Origin: Methanoregula sp. PtaB.Bin085
GTDB taxonomy: Archaea; Halobacteriota; Methanomicrobia; Methanomicrobiales; Methanospirillaceae
Length of the DNA stretch: 64,000 nucleotides
Direction: 5' to 3'
Assembly (NCBI RefSeq): GCF_002067035.1
Contig: NZ_MVQB01000057.1
Span: 23,380 to 87,379, forward strand
Shown: piece by piece, positions 51,018 to 60,079 of the stretch
How the letters are laid out: each line of letters starts with the position of its first letter
Position numbering within the stretch: the first letter of the stretch is position 1
Notes under the pieces: model-generated
Database searches by the model: none
What the model was told of the DNA's origin: nothing
The model's input: the letters and a program-made list of their open reading frames with translations, nothing else
Program-made: the position numbers and the translations under genes

Positions 51018-51464
51018 TTATTCACTGTCAATATCCGTTTTTTTGATTTTCCGTTTTATTTTCTCATAATCGTCATTCATGACGGGTTCAGGCATACATT
51101 CCGGCTGATAGTATTTGCTTGCCTCTTCATACCTGCTGATCGCCACCCAGTACCGTCCCAGGGATTCTTCATACCTGCCAATCTCACACAGGCGATCGCC
51201 AATCTCCTTGAGCGCCTGGGTATAGTACTTCCTTGCTTCATCGTGCCGGCCCAGATTCTGAAGACAGTAACCTGTCTCATGCAGCGCTTCGGTATAGTTG
51301 GGTGCAATATCCAGGGCCTGTTGAAATCCCTGTAACGCATCTTCGGTCTTTCCCTGATCCAGAAGGAGCGTGGCCTTCCGGTACTGGTTCTGAGCCTCTG
51401 CCGGAATTCTGTCGGATTTGATCGTCCCGACAATTTTTTTTCTGGAAGAAAGGCCAGCAGTCAT
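51018..51464 (-). CDS. tetratricopeptide-repeat protein
   Basis: A 148-residue protein with about three TPR units. AEAQNQYRKATLLLDQGKTEDALQGFQQALDIAPNYTEALHETGYCLQNLGRHDEARKYYTQALKEIG is the clearest part (residues 22-89), followed by a less regular unit and an acidic/lysine-rich tail KIKRKIKKTDIDSE. It probably mediates protein contacts. The HEAT-repeat gene lies downstream on the same strand, 270 bases away. Confidence 0.8.
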   Translation of the reverse strand: MTAGLSSRKKIVGTIKSDRIPAEAQNQYRKATLLLDQGKTEDALQGFQQALDIAPNYTEALHETGYCLQNLGRHDEARKYYTQALKEIGDRLCEIGRYEESLGRYWVAISRYEEASKYYQPECMPEPVMNDDYEKIKRKIKKTDIDSE

Positions 51465-52071
51465 AGGTTTTCTAACGCTATTTTAAAGAAGATCTTATAT
51501 AGGGTTTTGCCACCCGGGTATGCCATGCAGATAAATGTGCAGATCGAGCACGGTGGATTGTCCGCTGATCCGTTCCGAATATTGAACGGTTTTTGCCCCG
51601 TTTATATGTGAATATGACCATGATAAAAAAAACCGGGCAGAGTATCGTATGCCGTTTGTCTGATGAAGCAAAGGGCAGGATCCGTATGTTCAGGGCGAGA
51701 GTTTTTTAGTGCGTTCGGGTCTTACTGCCCTGATACTGACCATCATCTGAAAATATTGCCCCCTACCTCGTGTAACATCGATGTTTTGTGTTCTCTGCAG
51801 GCAGCACCGCATTGATCATATCGCTGTCAAGGAGGGATTTTTCTCTTCTGCTGAAGAATCTTCGAGAGGATTTTTCAGAAAAATTTCTCCATGCATATGA
51901 TGAAAATAAATTTCATGGTCCGTTTCCAGGGTGTCCCCCCCGGTTTTTCTGTACCCGTCATCAATATGGCTGACTGTTGGCCCGGCTTCTTTGCAGGATG
52001 AAGGAAAGGGTACATGGTTCACGACCCTGACAATAAATCGGCATGATTGCATATAAACGCACACCGGTAGC
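51465..52071 (+). other. 607-base intergenic region, no gene seen
   Basis: No frame of convincing codon use is present on either strand. It is AT-rich with scattered short palindromes; ATATAAAC at about 52051-52058 is a TATA candidate for the next gene. Confidence 0.4.
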
Positions 52072-52455
52072 ATGTTGTTTTCATTAAACGACGTCGATAA
52101 TCAAAATATCTTGATAATCCGGTACAGCAGACAGTACTGGGATCATTGCATGGAGAACCCCCACCGCCAGTTGATTGAAACGATCTGTAATGATGTCCTG
52201 CCAAATATGGTCCGGATATTTGAATCAAAAAAGATGGACAGTGTTCTTGATCAGGATCAGTATGTCAGACTCCTCGAAGAGAACGTTGAGCGGGCAAACA
52301 AGTCTCTTAAAATGCTGCCCGTAGAGGAGCAGGGCCAGTACCGCGTGATGATTGACCAGGCGTATGCAATAAATATTGACCGTCTGAGAAAACAGCATCC
52401 GGTCTTACAAACGGTTACAGCACACCCGATTCCATCAGAAAAGAAATTCAACTGA
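52072..52455 (+). CDS. uncharacterised 127-residue protein
   Basis: A polar, mostly helical protein with no recognised domain; the middle (QLIETICNDVLPNMVRIFESKKM and YVRLLEENVERANKSLKML) looks like a helical bundle. ATG at 52072 follows a TATA-like sequence at close spacing, implying a nearly leaderless mRNA; an ATG at 52150 (MENPHRQLIETI) would give a 101-residue protein that includes all the helical part. Function unknown. Confidence 0.5.
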   Translation: MLFSLNDVDNQNILIIRYSRQYWDHCMENPHRQLIETICNDVLPNMVRIFESKKMDSVLDQDQYVRLLEENVERANKSLKMLPVEEQGQYRVMIDQAYAINIDRLRKQHPVLQTVTAHPIPSEKKFN

Positions 52456-52846
52456 TTCTGTACCAGGATCGGACCGCGGATTGAATTTTCTCTTTCAGTT
52501 GATTTTTTTCCCTCCTCTCCGGTTCGACACAACTGGTTATATACGGGGATTGGCGAAAAGGACTCTCTTCTGATACTTCCGGCGTATATGGCGAACCGGG
52601 ATACCAATCCTTTTTTGAAAAACGGGGAACCCGCATGTATTCAGAAAACCTGAAAGAGGTTTCTTTTCATGAAAAAACGGGTATCAATGAAAAGATTTTT
52701 ACGGATGCGATCATGATGGAAAAAACAGATTTGTCCGCTTCGATTTTAACGATCACGGAAAATGAAAAAATACGGTCCGGCTACGACCGGATTTTCTGCA
52801 TCCATCATTATCGCTGGTACTACAGCAATGAAAAAAGGAAAAGAAT
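52456..52846. other. 391-base intergenic region upstream of the fdhB stop
   Basis: An 84-codon plus-strand frame (52635-52889) runs into the fdhB 3' end and shows no family resemblance; I regard it as doubtful. Otherwise nothing notable is seen beyond AT-rich spacer DNA. Confidence 0.35.
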
Positions 52847-54106
52847 TCAGTGTCCCTTCTTGCTGAAGGGATTGAAGACGTTCTCGTAGATCATGTCGCT
52901 GCCGGTGTTGTGGAGCCGTGCGCGCTCCTCCTTCTCCTCGACATACGCCATGAGCGGGAGTTCCATGTTGACACCGGGCACGTGACCGAACATCTTCTCG
53001 AGTTCGACCTGCTGGGCGTGCATGAAGAGCGCGTTCGGGATCTCGGCAGGGCAGAGTTCCTGGCACTGGCCGCAGTTCACGCAGGAGTCCGCGATGTGGG
53101 CGAAGCGGATGAGGTGGAACATGAAGTCCGGCGGAAGCTGTCCGGGCCTGACATAGGCAGGGTTCTTGGTGGTACATTCCACGCAGTAACAGATCGGGCA
53201 TGCCGAGATACACGAGTAGCACTTGATGCAGCGGGAGGTCTCGGACATGATCTTCCTGAGCCGGTCCCTGCCCTCTCCCAGCGACTCGAAGTCGTGCTTG
53301 CGCCACTTGTCGCCAAGCTTCATCATGGCGCCCTCGACTTTTCCGCGGATCTCGAGACCCTTGGGGTTGGCTGCCTCGGTTGCGAGTATGCCGTTCTTGA
53401 CTGCACCGTTTACGAGGTTCGCACCCTTCTCCGAGCAGATCTCGACAAAGGTTGCCTTGCCGGCCTTCTCTCCGATGACACCCCAGTTCCCGCAGGCAAG
53501 ATCTGCCTGGCGGGGAATCTTCATCTTGCAGCGGCGGCAGTTGCTGCGCCGTCCGTAGCCTGCCTCTTCGAGTTCATCAACGGAGATACCCTTGTGACCT
53601 CCCTCGTACTCAATGATGAACTGGCCCTTGTCGATCTCTTCCTTGTGGACCTTGTCCGGGTCGACACCGAACTTCTCGGTGATCATCTTGCGGGCAAGGA
53701 CCGGGCTGACCGACCCTCCGCAGTTGACACCGATCATGACAACGTTGTCAAGGTTGATCTGCTTGCGCTTGGCCAGTTCGTAGAATGCCATCGCGTCGCA
53801 TCCCTTGACCGTGACACCAATCTTCATGTTGTTTGAGCCGTCAAGGTATTTTTTGACGAGTTTGGGGATGAGCAGGGTCCCGCAGTGGAGCGAACCGGCA
53901 GTTTTTGCCAGTTCCTTGGGGTCCTTGATCAGGACAGGCTGGGCATCGTAGATGTCGGCTCCCTTGGTGACGGCAAGGACCGCATCGACCATTTTTGATT
54001 CAAGTGCGTATTTCCAGAGAGCGGTGACTGCGCCGCCGAGTTCGGCCTTCTTCTTGATCTCTGCGTCGTTGGTCCACGCGTAGAGCATATCGCCTTTCTT
54101 TGCCAT
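52847..54106 (-). CDS. fdhB: F420-dependent formate dehydrogenase beta subunit
   Basis: A 419-residue FrhB/FdhB-family flavoprotein that passes electrons from formate oxidation to coenzyme F420. The N-terminal part (GDMLYAWTNDAEIKKKAELGGAVTAL) and central VTVKGCDAMAFYELAKRKQINLDNVVMIGVNCGGS are typical. Iron-sulfur ligands occur in NCRRCKMKIP, in the cluster motif SRCIKCYSCISACPICYC and in SCVNCGQCQELCPAEIP. It starts 2 bases after the fdhA stop, forming the fdhA-fdhB operon. Confidence 0.94.
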   Translation of the reverse strand: MAKKGDMLYAWTNDAEIKKKAELGGAVTALWKYALESKMVDAVLAVTKGADIYDAQPVLIKDPKELAKTAGSLHCGTLLIPKLVKKYLDGSNNMKIGVTVKGCDAMAFYELAKRKQINLDNVVMIGVNCGGSVSPVLARKMITEKFGVDPDKVHKEEIDKGQFIIEYEGGHKGISVDELEEAGYGRRSNCRRCKMKIPRQADLACGNWGVIGEKAGKATFVEICSEKGANLVNGAVKNGILATEAANPKGLEIRGKVEGAMMKLGDKWRKHDFESLGEGRDRLRKIMSETSRCIKCYSCISACPICYCVECTTKNPAYVRPGQLPPDFMFHLIRFAHIADSCVNCGQCQELCPAEIPNALFMHAQQVELEKMFGHVPGVNMELPLMAYVEEKEERARLHNTGSDMIYENVFNPFSKKGH

Positions 54107-54108
54107 GA

Positions 54109-56169
54109 TCAGGCCTCCTTGATCTTCTCAATACGTACAGCACAGGCCTTGAACTCGGGGATGGCTGCGACGGGATCGAGTGCATTGTTCGTGAGCACGT
54201 TGGCAGCGCATTCTGCGTAGTGGAAGGGCATGAAGACGACCCCCTTCTTGATATTCTTCGTTACACGTGCGCCGATCTTAATCTCTCCACGTCTGGTGAC
54301 GGCTTTGACCATTTCCTTGTCGCTGACGCCGAGTTCTTTTGCGTCCTCGGTGTTGATCTCGACCCAGCCTGTCGGCTCCTCGCGTTCGAGGTTCTCGGAA
54401 CGGCGGGTCATGGTCCCGGTGTGCCACTGCCAGATGCAGCGGCCGGTAGTCATGATGAGCGGGTATTCCTTGTCCGGGACTTCTGCCGGGGGTTTCCATT
54501 CGATCGGGGTGAAGATACCAAGCCCGTCCGGGTGGGTGAACTTCTCCTTGTGCAGGATCGGAGTGCCCGGGTGGTCGGGAGTCGGGCAGGGCCAGCAGAG
54601 CGCTTCAGGCTTCTCGAGCCTGGCGTAACTCATGCCACCGTAGGACGGGGTGACTTTTGCGATCTCGTTGAAGACGTCCTCCGCGCTCTTGTACGGGAAC
54701 TGCTTCTCGAATCCCATGACCTTTGCAAGCTCGCAGAAGATCTGCCAGTCTGCTTTTGCCTCTCCCGGCGGGTCCTGCGCTTTCCTCCAGCGCTGGACAC
54801 GGCGCTCTGTGCTGGTCTGTGTTCCGTCCTTCTCGGCAAAACAGGCTGCCGGCAGCACAACGTTTGCGAACTGGGCCGTTTCTGTCAGGAAGATATCCTG
54901 GACGACCATGAATTCGACATTCTTCAGTCCTTTCTCAACGTGGTGGAGGTCAGGGTCGGAGAGCATCGGGTTCTCTCCCATGATATAGAGGCACTTGACC
55001 TTGCCAGGCTCATCGGCGAGCGTGTTGATGAGCTTGGTCACGGTAAGACCGACTTTGCCCTCAGCGATCTGGCAGCCCCATGCGTCCTCCATCTTCTTTT
55101 TCATCTCGGGGACGATGACGGACTGGTAACCGGAGTACACATTCGCGAGCGCTCCCATATCGCAGGCGCCCTGCACGTTGTTTTGTCCGCGGAGTGCGCA
55201 GATGCCGGTGCCTGGCCTGCCGAGGTTGCCGGTCAGCATCTGGAGGTTGGCGATCGACTTGACGTTGTCAACACCGGTGGTGTGCTGAGTGATCCCCATC
55301 GAATAGAGAACCGCGGACTGGCCGGACTTGCCGAACCACTCTGCTGCAGTGATGATGTCCTTTGCCGGGACGCCGGTGATCTTGGAGACGTTCTCGGGGC
55401 TGTAGGTGTCCTTCATCACAACTTCTTTTACCTTCTCGAAGTCCTTCGTGCGGTTCTTGATGAACTCCTTGTTCTCCCAGCCGTTCTTGAGGATCAACTG
55501 CATGAAACAGTTCAATAATGCCACATCAGTACCGGAATAGAACTGCAGGAACAGGTCAGCGATCCTCCCGGTCGGCGTGAGCCGCGGGTCAGCATAAATG
55601 ACCTTCGCGCCATTGGCTTTGGCCTGCATAATCCGGCGCCCGATCAACGGGTGCTGCTCGAATGTGTTAGTACCGATAACGAGGAGGCATTTTGACTGGG
55701 CAATATCCGCGATCGACTGGGTCATGGCACCGGATCCGAATGCACCGGCAAGCCCGACAACCGTGGATGCGTGACAGAGCCTGGCACAGTGGTCGATGTT
55801 GGGTGTTTTAAGGACTGCACGGGCGAACTTCTGCATCAGGTAGTTCTCCTCATTGGAAACACGTGCAGATGCAAGGCAGGCACTCTGCTCGCCCTGGTAC
55901 TTCTTGAAGTTCTCTGCGATAAGCTTGTAAGCTTCGTCCCAGCTGGCCTCGACAAACTTCCCATCCTTCTTGATGAGCGGTTTTGTTAACCGGTCTGGAG
56001 AATTGACGAACTCGTGGGCGTAGTTACCTTTAGGACATAACTTGCCCTCATTAACCGGATTGCGCTGCCAGGGCTGGACGCCGACAACCTTCTTGTCAAC
56101 GACAACAAGGTTGAAGCCGCACCCCGTCCCGCAATACGGACACGTGGTTGGTACGTACTTGAAATCCAT
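54109..56169 (-). CDS. fdhA: formate dehydrogenase alpha subunit (Cys-type)
   Basis: A 686-residue molybdopterin oxidoreductase that oxidises formate to CO2. The [4Fe-4S] ligands are C10, C13, C17 and C45 (CPYCGTGC...LCPKG). The metal-ligand position is C132 in DHCARLCHAST, so this is a cysteine enzyme and not a selenoprotein. Later motifs are YADPRLTPTGRIADLFLQ, MGITQHTTGVDN, LTGNLGRPGTGICALRGQNNVQGACDMG and MGENPMLSDPD, with a C-terminal pterin-binding domain. ATG at 56169 (MDFKYVPTTCPYCG) is preferred; the extension to 56304 lies in AT-rich leader DNA. Maturation needs FdhD (40583-41452) and a MoeA. Confidence 0.96.
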   Translation of the reverse strand: MDFKYVPTTCPYCGTGCGFNLVVVDKKVVGVQPWQRNPVNEGKLCPKGNYAHEFVNSPDRLTKPLIKKDGKFVEASWDEAYKLIAENFKKYQGEQSACLASARVSNEENYLMQKFARAVLKTPNIDHCARLCHASTVVGLAGAFGSGAMTQSIADIAQSKCLLVIGTNTFEQHPLIGRRIMQAKANGAKVIYADPRLTPTGRIADLFLQFYSGTDVALLNCFMQLILKNGWENKEFIKNRTKDFEKVKEVVMKDTYSPENVSKITGVPAKDIITAAEWFGKSGQSAVLYSMGITQHTTGVDNVKSIANLQMLTGNLGRPGTGICALRGQNNVQGACDMGALANVYSGYQSVIVPEMKKKMEDAWGCQIAEGKVGLTVTKLINTLADEPGKVKCLYIMGENPMLSDPDLHHVEKGLKNVEFMVVQDIFLTETAQFANVVLPAACFAEKDGTQTSTERRVQRWRKAQDPPGEAKADWQIFCELAKVMGFEKQFPYKSAEDVFNEIAKVTPSYGGMSYARLEKPEALCWPCPTPDHPGTPILHKEKFTHPDGLGIFTPIEWKPPAEVPDKEYPLIMTTGRCIWQWHTGTMTRRSENLEREEPTGWVEINTEDAKELGVSDKEMVKAVTRRGEIKIGARVTKNIKKGVVFMPFHYAECAANVLTNNALDPVAAIPEFKACAVRIEKIKEA

Positions 56170-56879
56170 TTTTTTACACCTATCAAAAAGATTGACAATC
56201 ACAGGGTCTGATCGAACGGTATATAACAATACTGGTTTTTTTGTAAAAAATGGTGAATACTGGTGGATTATGCCAAATCGTTGCCCGAATCGAATCAAAC
56301 TCAAAGAATTATTGAAATTTCAAAGTCAATTAAAAATAATTAACATGTCCTGTATCAGTCATCCGAACGCGCATTTTCTCGCGCAGTGATACTATCAGAT
56401 AACCAACTGTCTGAAACAACGGCACAAGGGAATGTAAGAGGCGAGAAAGGACAGGTATTGCAAGGAAATGAGGCGATTGTTTTTATAACGGAATTCCTAT
56501 GGTTGGTGACCACCCGGATGAATTTCTCCCGCTCTCCCGTGAGGATACAATAGACCGGAACCGGTTTTATACCGGAATGTTGAAATTATGCTCCCGAAAC
56601 AGAGTATTCTCAATTCCACACCTCTTACGATCTGACATTCTCCGTCATCAGCCGATAAATTTTACGATACGAATTCCCGCCTGTATTGCCAGGAATCATA
56701 TCGGTTTTTTCAAACCTCCCTGACTGCCAGCAGAAATTGAACAGGAATGGTTAATCATTGTCCGGTATTTTTTCCCGTACAGGTCTGAACGCAGGGCCGG
56801 ATCACAAAAAAGGGAAGCAACTGTCGGTTTTTCGGAGATGTCCCGGCAGTCATTTCTTCCAAATGAAAGAAGAAACGCA
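56170..56879. promoter_or_regulatory. 710-base non-coding region between fdhA and the tungstate transporter
   Basis: No gene is supported. A 74-codon frame at 56499-56723 has no family resemblance. The fdhA-proximal 220 bases are AT-rich and would carry the fdhA promoter on the minus strand. GATAACCAACTG (56398-56409) matches the first 12 bases of the symmetric element before the TupA-WtpA gene in 11 positions. Confidence 0.5.
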
Positions 56880-57965
56880 CTATCCTTCAAACGGGAAAAC
56901 ATGAACTGCCGTTGCCTTAACACCAGCAACGACCATTATGCCCGCACTGAGGCCGAGCTCGGTGCAGGAACGGCGTGTGATGAGGGCCGTAATCGGGATA
57001 CCGCAATCAATAGTTATCCTGATGAACGGCCCGGAGGGAACCATCTTCGTGATCCGGCCAGCCAGCTGGTTGCGGACGCTGGTCCGTGATGATGAAGAGC
57101 CGGCCGGGCTCACGGTGACTTCCTCGGGCCTGATATACAGGATAACCTGCTGCCCCGCCGGCAGGCCTGTCAGTGCCTCGAAGCACAGGTCCTTCACCCT
57201 GATGAGAGCATGCCCCCCCCTGTTCTCCGTCACAATCCCCCCGGTGATGGCATCGATCCCCACGAAGCGGGCGATCTCGCGGCCGGCCGGCTGGTAGAAG
57301 ATCTCTTCTGCTGTTCCCACCTGCACGAGCCTCCCGTTCATAAGAACACCGATCCGGTCCGCCAGGCGCTGGCCCTGGATCATGTCATGCGTGGACATGA
57401 TGATCGTTGTCCCGGACTTTCTGTTGATTCCCCGGATAAGGTTCTCGATAAGGTCAGACGAGACCGGGTCGAGGTTGGCTGTCGGTTCGTCCAGCAGGAG
57501 GACCTCGGGTTCGGTGACAATTGCCCGGGCAAGGGCGACCCGCTGCATCTCGCCTCCGGAGAGGGTGACCGCTCTTCGGCCCGCGAACTCGGAAAGTCCC
57601 ACGAGACCGAGTGCAGCGATGACCCTCTTCTGTGTCTCTTCCTCCGGCACTCCCCGGAATTTCAGCCCGAAGGAAACATTCTCTGCAACGGTCGTGTTCA
57701 GCACTGCCGGTTTCTGGAAAACCATTGCCATTCTCCTGCGGAATGCCAGGCGCTCGTTCTCGTTTCCGCCGGTATCCTGTCCGTTGAAATACACGGTTCC
57801 CGTGGTGGGCCGGTCGAGCAGGTCGATGAGCCGAAGGAGCGTGGTCTTGCCGCTGCCGCTTGGCCCGATAAAAGTAAAGATCTCACCGGCCTGGATCTCA
57901 AGGCTGGTCTCTTTAATCGTTTCTGCACTGCCGAAATTCTTCGTCAGGCTCTCGATCCGGATCAT
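56880..57965 (-). CDS. tupC: tungstate ABC transporter ATP-binding protein
   Basis: A 361-residue ATPase. The Walker A GPSGSGKTT is at 34-42, the signature LSGGEMQRVALARAI at about 138-152, and Walker B with D-loop EVLLLDEPTANLDP just after, then the H-loop STHDMI. The C-terminal 120 residues form a regulatory TOBE-like region (PAGQQVILYIRPEEVTVSP...), which in such transporters can bind the oxyanion. It overlaps the tupB stop by 4 bases (ATGA), so the pair is one transcript. Assignment to tungstate rather than molybdate or sulfate rests on TupB and the nearby TupA proteins. Confidence 0.88.
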   Translation of the reverse strand: MIRIESLTKNFGSAETIKETSLEIQAGEIFTFIGPSGSGKTTLLRLIDLLDRPTTGTVYFNGQDTGGNENERLAFRRRMAMVFQKPAVLNTTVAENVSFGLKFRGVPEEETQKRVIAALGLVGLSEFAGRRAVTLSGGEMQRVALARAIVTEPEVLLLDEPTANLDPVSSDLIENLIRGINRKSGTTIIMSTHDMIQGQRLADRIGVLMNGRLVQVGTAEEIFYQPAGREIARFVGIDAITGGIVTENRGGHALIRVKDLCFEALTGLPAGQQVILYIRPEEVTVSPAGSSSSRTSVRNQLAGRITKMVPSGPFIRITIDCGIPITALITRRSCTELGLSAGIMVVAGVKATAVHVFPFEG

Positions 57966-58690
57966 CCAGAGGGCCCTCCCGGGATCTGCCGCGACTCGGG
58001 GGGGAAGCCCGACGTAATGATATTCAGTACAATGACGACAACCAGGGCGACCGACAGGAGGATGATTCCAAGTGCAATCGAGAGGCCGAAGTCCCCCATC
58101 CCGGTCTCGAGGGTAATTGCTGTGGTCAAGACACGGGTGTGGCCGCGGATATTGCCGCCGATCATCATCGCGACCCCGACCTCGGCAATCGCCCGCCCGA
58201 ACCCGAGGACAACGGCACTCAGGATGGCGTACCGTGCTTCTTTCAGGATCTCGAGGATCTTCTGGAAGCTTGTTGCCCCGAGGGAGACGAGTGTATCGCT
58301 GATGCTTTTATCAATCCCGCTGAGCGCGGAGATGACGAGCCCCAGCATGATGGGAACGATGAGGACGGTCTGCCCGAGGATCATGCCCTGCGGTGTAAAG
58401 AGGAGGCCGAGAACCCCCAGCGGCCCGCTCTTCGAGATTAGGAGGTACAGGAAGAGCCCGACAACAACGGTCGGGACGGAGTAGAGGGTCTGGATGATGA
58501 CAATGAGTGCCTGCTTGCCCCGGAACTCGTGGAAGTGGATAAGCCCCCCGGCTGGGATTGCGATGATTGCGGCGATGATGGTTGCGGAGAGCGAGATATA
58601 CAGGGACAGCGCTGCGATCTCCAGCATATCGGGGTTGAGAGTGACGATGAGATCGAAGGCCTGTGCGATTCCCTGCGTGATTTCGTCCAA
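57962..58690 (-). CDS. tupB: tungstate ABC transporter permease
   Basis: A 242-residue permease matching TupB: an N-terminal FDLIVTLNPDMLEIAALSLYISL segment, about five to six helices, and the cytoplasmic coupling loop SLGATSFQKILEILKEARYAILSAVVLGFGRAIAEVGVAMMIGGNI with the conserved E-A-x-x-x-G pattern. It starts at TTG (58690) after GGGGGAAG, a strong ribosome site. It imports tungstate delivered by a TupA-type lipoprotein; two candidates are encoded at 60080-63363. It diverges from the MOT1-like gene across 156 bases. Confidence 0.9.
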   Translation of the reverse strand: MDEITQGIAQAFDLIVTLNPDMLEIAALSLYISLSATIIAAIIAIPAGGLIHFHEFRGKQALIVIIQTLYSVPTVVVGLFLYLLISKSGPLGVLGLLFTPQGMILGQTVLIVPIMLGLVISALSGIDKSISDTLVSLGATSFQKILEILKEARYAILSAVVLGFGRAIAEVGVAMMIGGNIRGHTRVLTTAITLETGMGDFGLSIALGIILLSVALVVVIVLNIITSGFPPESRQIPGGPSG

Positions 58691-58736
58691 CTGCTTCCCC
58701 CCAAAACCTGCTAGAGATCCTGATGATATCGCTGAA

Positions 58737-58760
58737 AAGGTTAATTCCTATGATTACCTT
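58737..58760. promoter_or_regulatory. inverted repeat between tupB and the MOT1-like gene
   Basis: AAGGTTA (58737-58743) and TTACCTT (58754-58760) form an inverted repeat with one mismatch (AAGGTTA against AAGGTAA) and a 10-base centre. It lies 47 bases before the tupB start and 87 bases before the divergent carrier gene, placing it where one regulator could control both directions. Confidence 0.45.
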
Positions 58761-58846
58761 TACTTTCTTTTAGTTATTGTTGCCGATGTATTCCCGTCAC
58801 TCACGCCGTGAGGGGAACGTCAGAACCATGTGCCGAGGATCCTCCG

Positions 58847-59977
58847 ATGCCACCATCAGATGAATCCCTGCCCCCGCTGCGGTTCAGCCTCTCCGAACTC
58901 TCCGGATCCCTGGGGGATTTCGGGACCATCATCCCGCTCATCCTTGCCGTTGCCCTGGTCTCTGATGTGAATATCCGCTACGAACTCCTGTTCTTCGGGA
59001 TCTGGTTCATCCTGACCGGGCTGTATTACCGGCTCCCGATTCCGCTCGAGCCGATGAAGGCGGTAGCGGTCATCGTGATCGCCGGGTCGATCGGGAGCGC
59101 GGAAATTGCAGCCGCCGGCCTCATCCTCGGGATCATCTTTCTTGTGCTCGGGTTCGGGCGGTTCTTTGCGATCATCGAAACATGGGTCCCGCAGAGTGTC
59201 GTGAGGGGGATCCAGCTCGGCCTTGCCCTCCTCCTCTTCCGCTCGTCAGGGGATTTCGTTGTGAAGGATCCTGCGTTCTTCCTGCTCGGTCTCGCCATCA
59301 TCGTCTGTTTTTACCTCATAACCCGGTTCCGCTCCGTCCCCGACCTGTCCGCAATCGTCGTCATCGGGGTCGGCCTCGTTGCCGGGATCGTCCTGTATGG
59401 CGTGCCGCCGATCAGCCTGATCCCGCCTCCCCTGCTGGTCATACCAGCGCCATCCGATTTCAGTTCGGCATTTGCAACGCTCGTCCTCCCGCAGGTTGTC
59501 CTGACGATAACGAACGCGATCCTCGCGACCTCGCTGCTGACAAAAGATCTCTTCCGGAAGGACGTGCCGCCGAAACGTTTCTCCATGACCATCGGCCTGA
59601 TGAACCTGGTTTCCGTTCCGTTCGGCGGCTTCCCGATGTGCCACGGCGCCGGCGGGCTTGCCGGGCAGTACCGTTACGGTGCCCGTACAGGCGGGGCGAA
59701 CGTCTATGCCGGATTCATCTTCATCATCCTCGCCCTCTTCTTCACCTCCCCGCAGGTCCTCTCCATCATCGCGGTCGGCGTGCTCGGGGCGCTTCTCGTC
59801 TTCGTTGGCATCGAGATGGGACGGCATGGTCTCAAAACGGATTCATATGTCATAACCGGCCTCATTGCACTCCTTGCACTCGTTTTCGGGATGACGGTCG
59901 CCTTCATCATCGGTATGGTGCTCGCGTACGGAGCCGGGTGGATTTGGAAAAGGAATGGTGCGGAGAGGGAAACCTGA
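58847..59977 (+). CDS. MOT1-like molybdate/sulfate transporter
   Basis: A 376-residue membrane protein with 9-11 helices resembling the MOT1/SulP-like molybdate transporter family. The signatures are ELSGSLGDFGTIIPLILAV at residues 17-35 and PIPLEPMKAVAVIVIAG at about 64-80, with the second-half counterparts VLTITNAILATSLL and FGGFPMCHGAGGLAGQYRYGAR. It would take up molybdate (or sulfate) by secondary transport, complementing the high-affinity Tup ABC system. ATG at 58847 (MPPSDESLPPLRFSL) is chosen over GTG 58808 because the family begins near LRFSLSELSGSLGD. Confidence 0.85.
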   Translation: MPPSDESLPPLRFSLSELSGSLGDFGTIIPLILAVALVSDVNIRYELLFFGIWFILTGLYYRLPIPLEPMKAVAVIVIAGSIGSAEIAAAGLILGIIFLVLGFGRFFAIIETWVPQSVVRGIQLGLALLLFRSSGDFVVKDPAFFLLGLAIIVCFYLITRFRSVPDLSAIVVIGVGLVAGIVLYGVPPISLIPPPLLVIPAPSDFSSAFATLVLPQVVLTITNAILATSLLTKDLFRKDVPPKRFSMTIGLMNLVSVPFGGFPMCHGAGGLAGQYRYGARTGGANVYAGFIFIILALFFTSPQVLSIIAVGVLGALLVFVGIEMGRHGLKTDSYVITGLIALLALVFGMTVAFIIGMVLAYGAGWIWKRNGAERET

Positions 59978-60079
59978 GGGATCTTGAACCTTCAGGGAAG
60001 GCCGTCATCCTGGACCTTGAAGGAACCTGCGGTTTCGTCTCGTCCTCATGGCTCTGATGAGCCAGCCACAAAAAAAAAA

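Noticed and set aside
52635..52889. An 84-codon plus-strand ORF ahead of the fdhB 3' end
   Set aside because: It overlaps the fdhB end, shows no motif, and its AT-rich codon pattern resembles intergenic DNA.
54220..55518. A 432-codon frame antisense to fdhA, and a 328-codon frame antisense to fdhB (52850-53836)
   Set aside because: Both are shadows of catalytic subunits with intact family motifs.
56499..56723. A 74-codon ORF between fdhA and tupC
   Set aside because: No domain and no ribosome site; composition matches the surrounding non-coding DNA.
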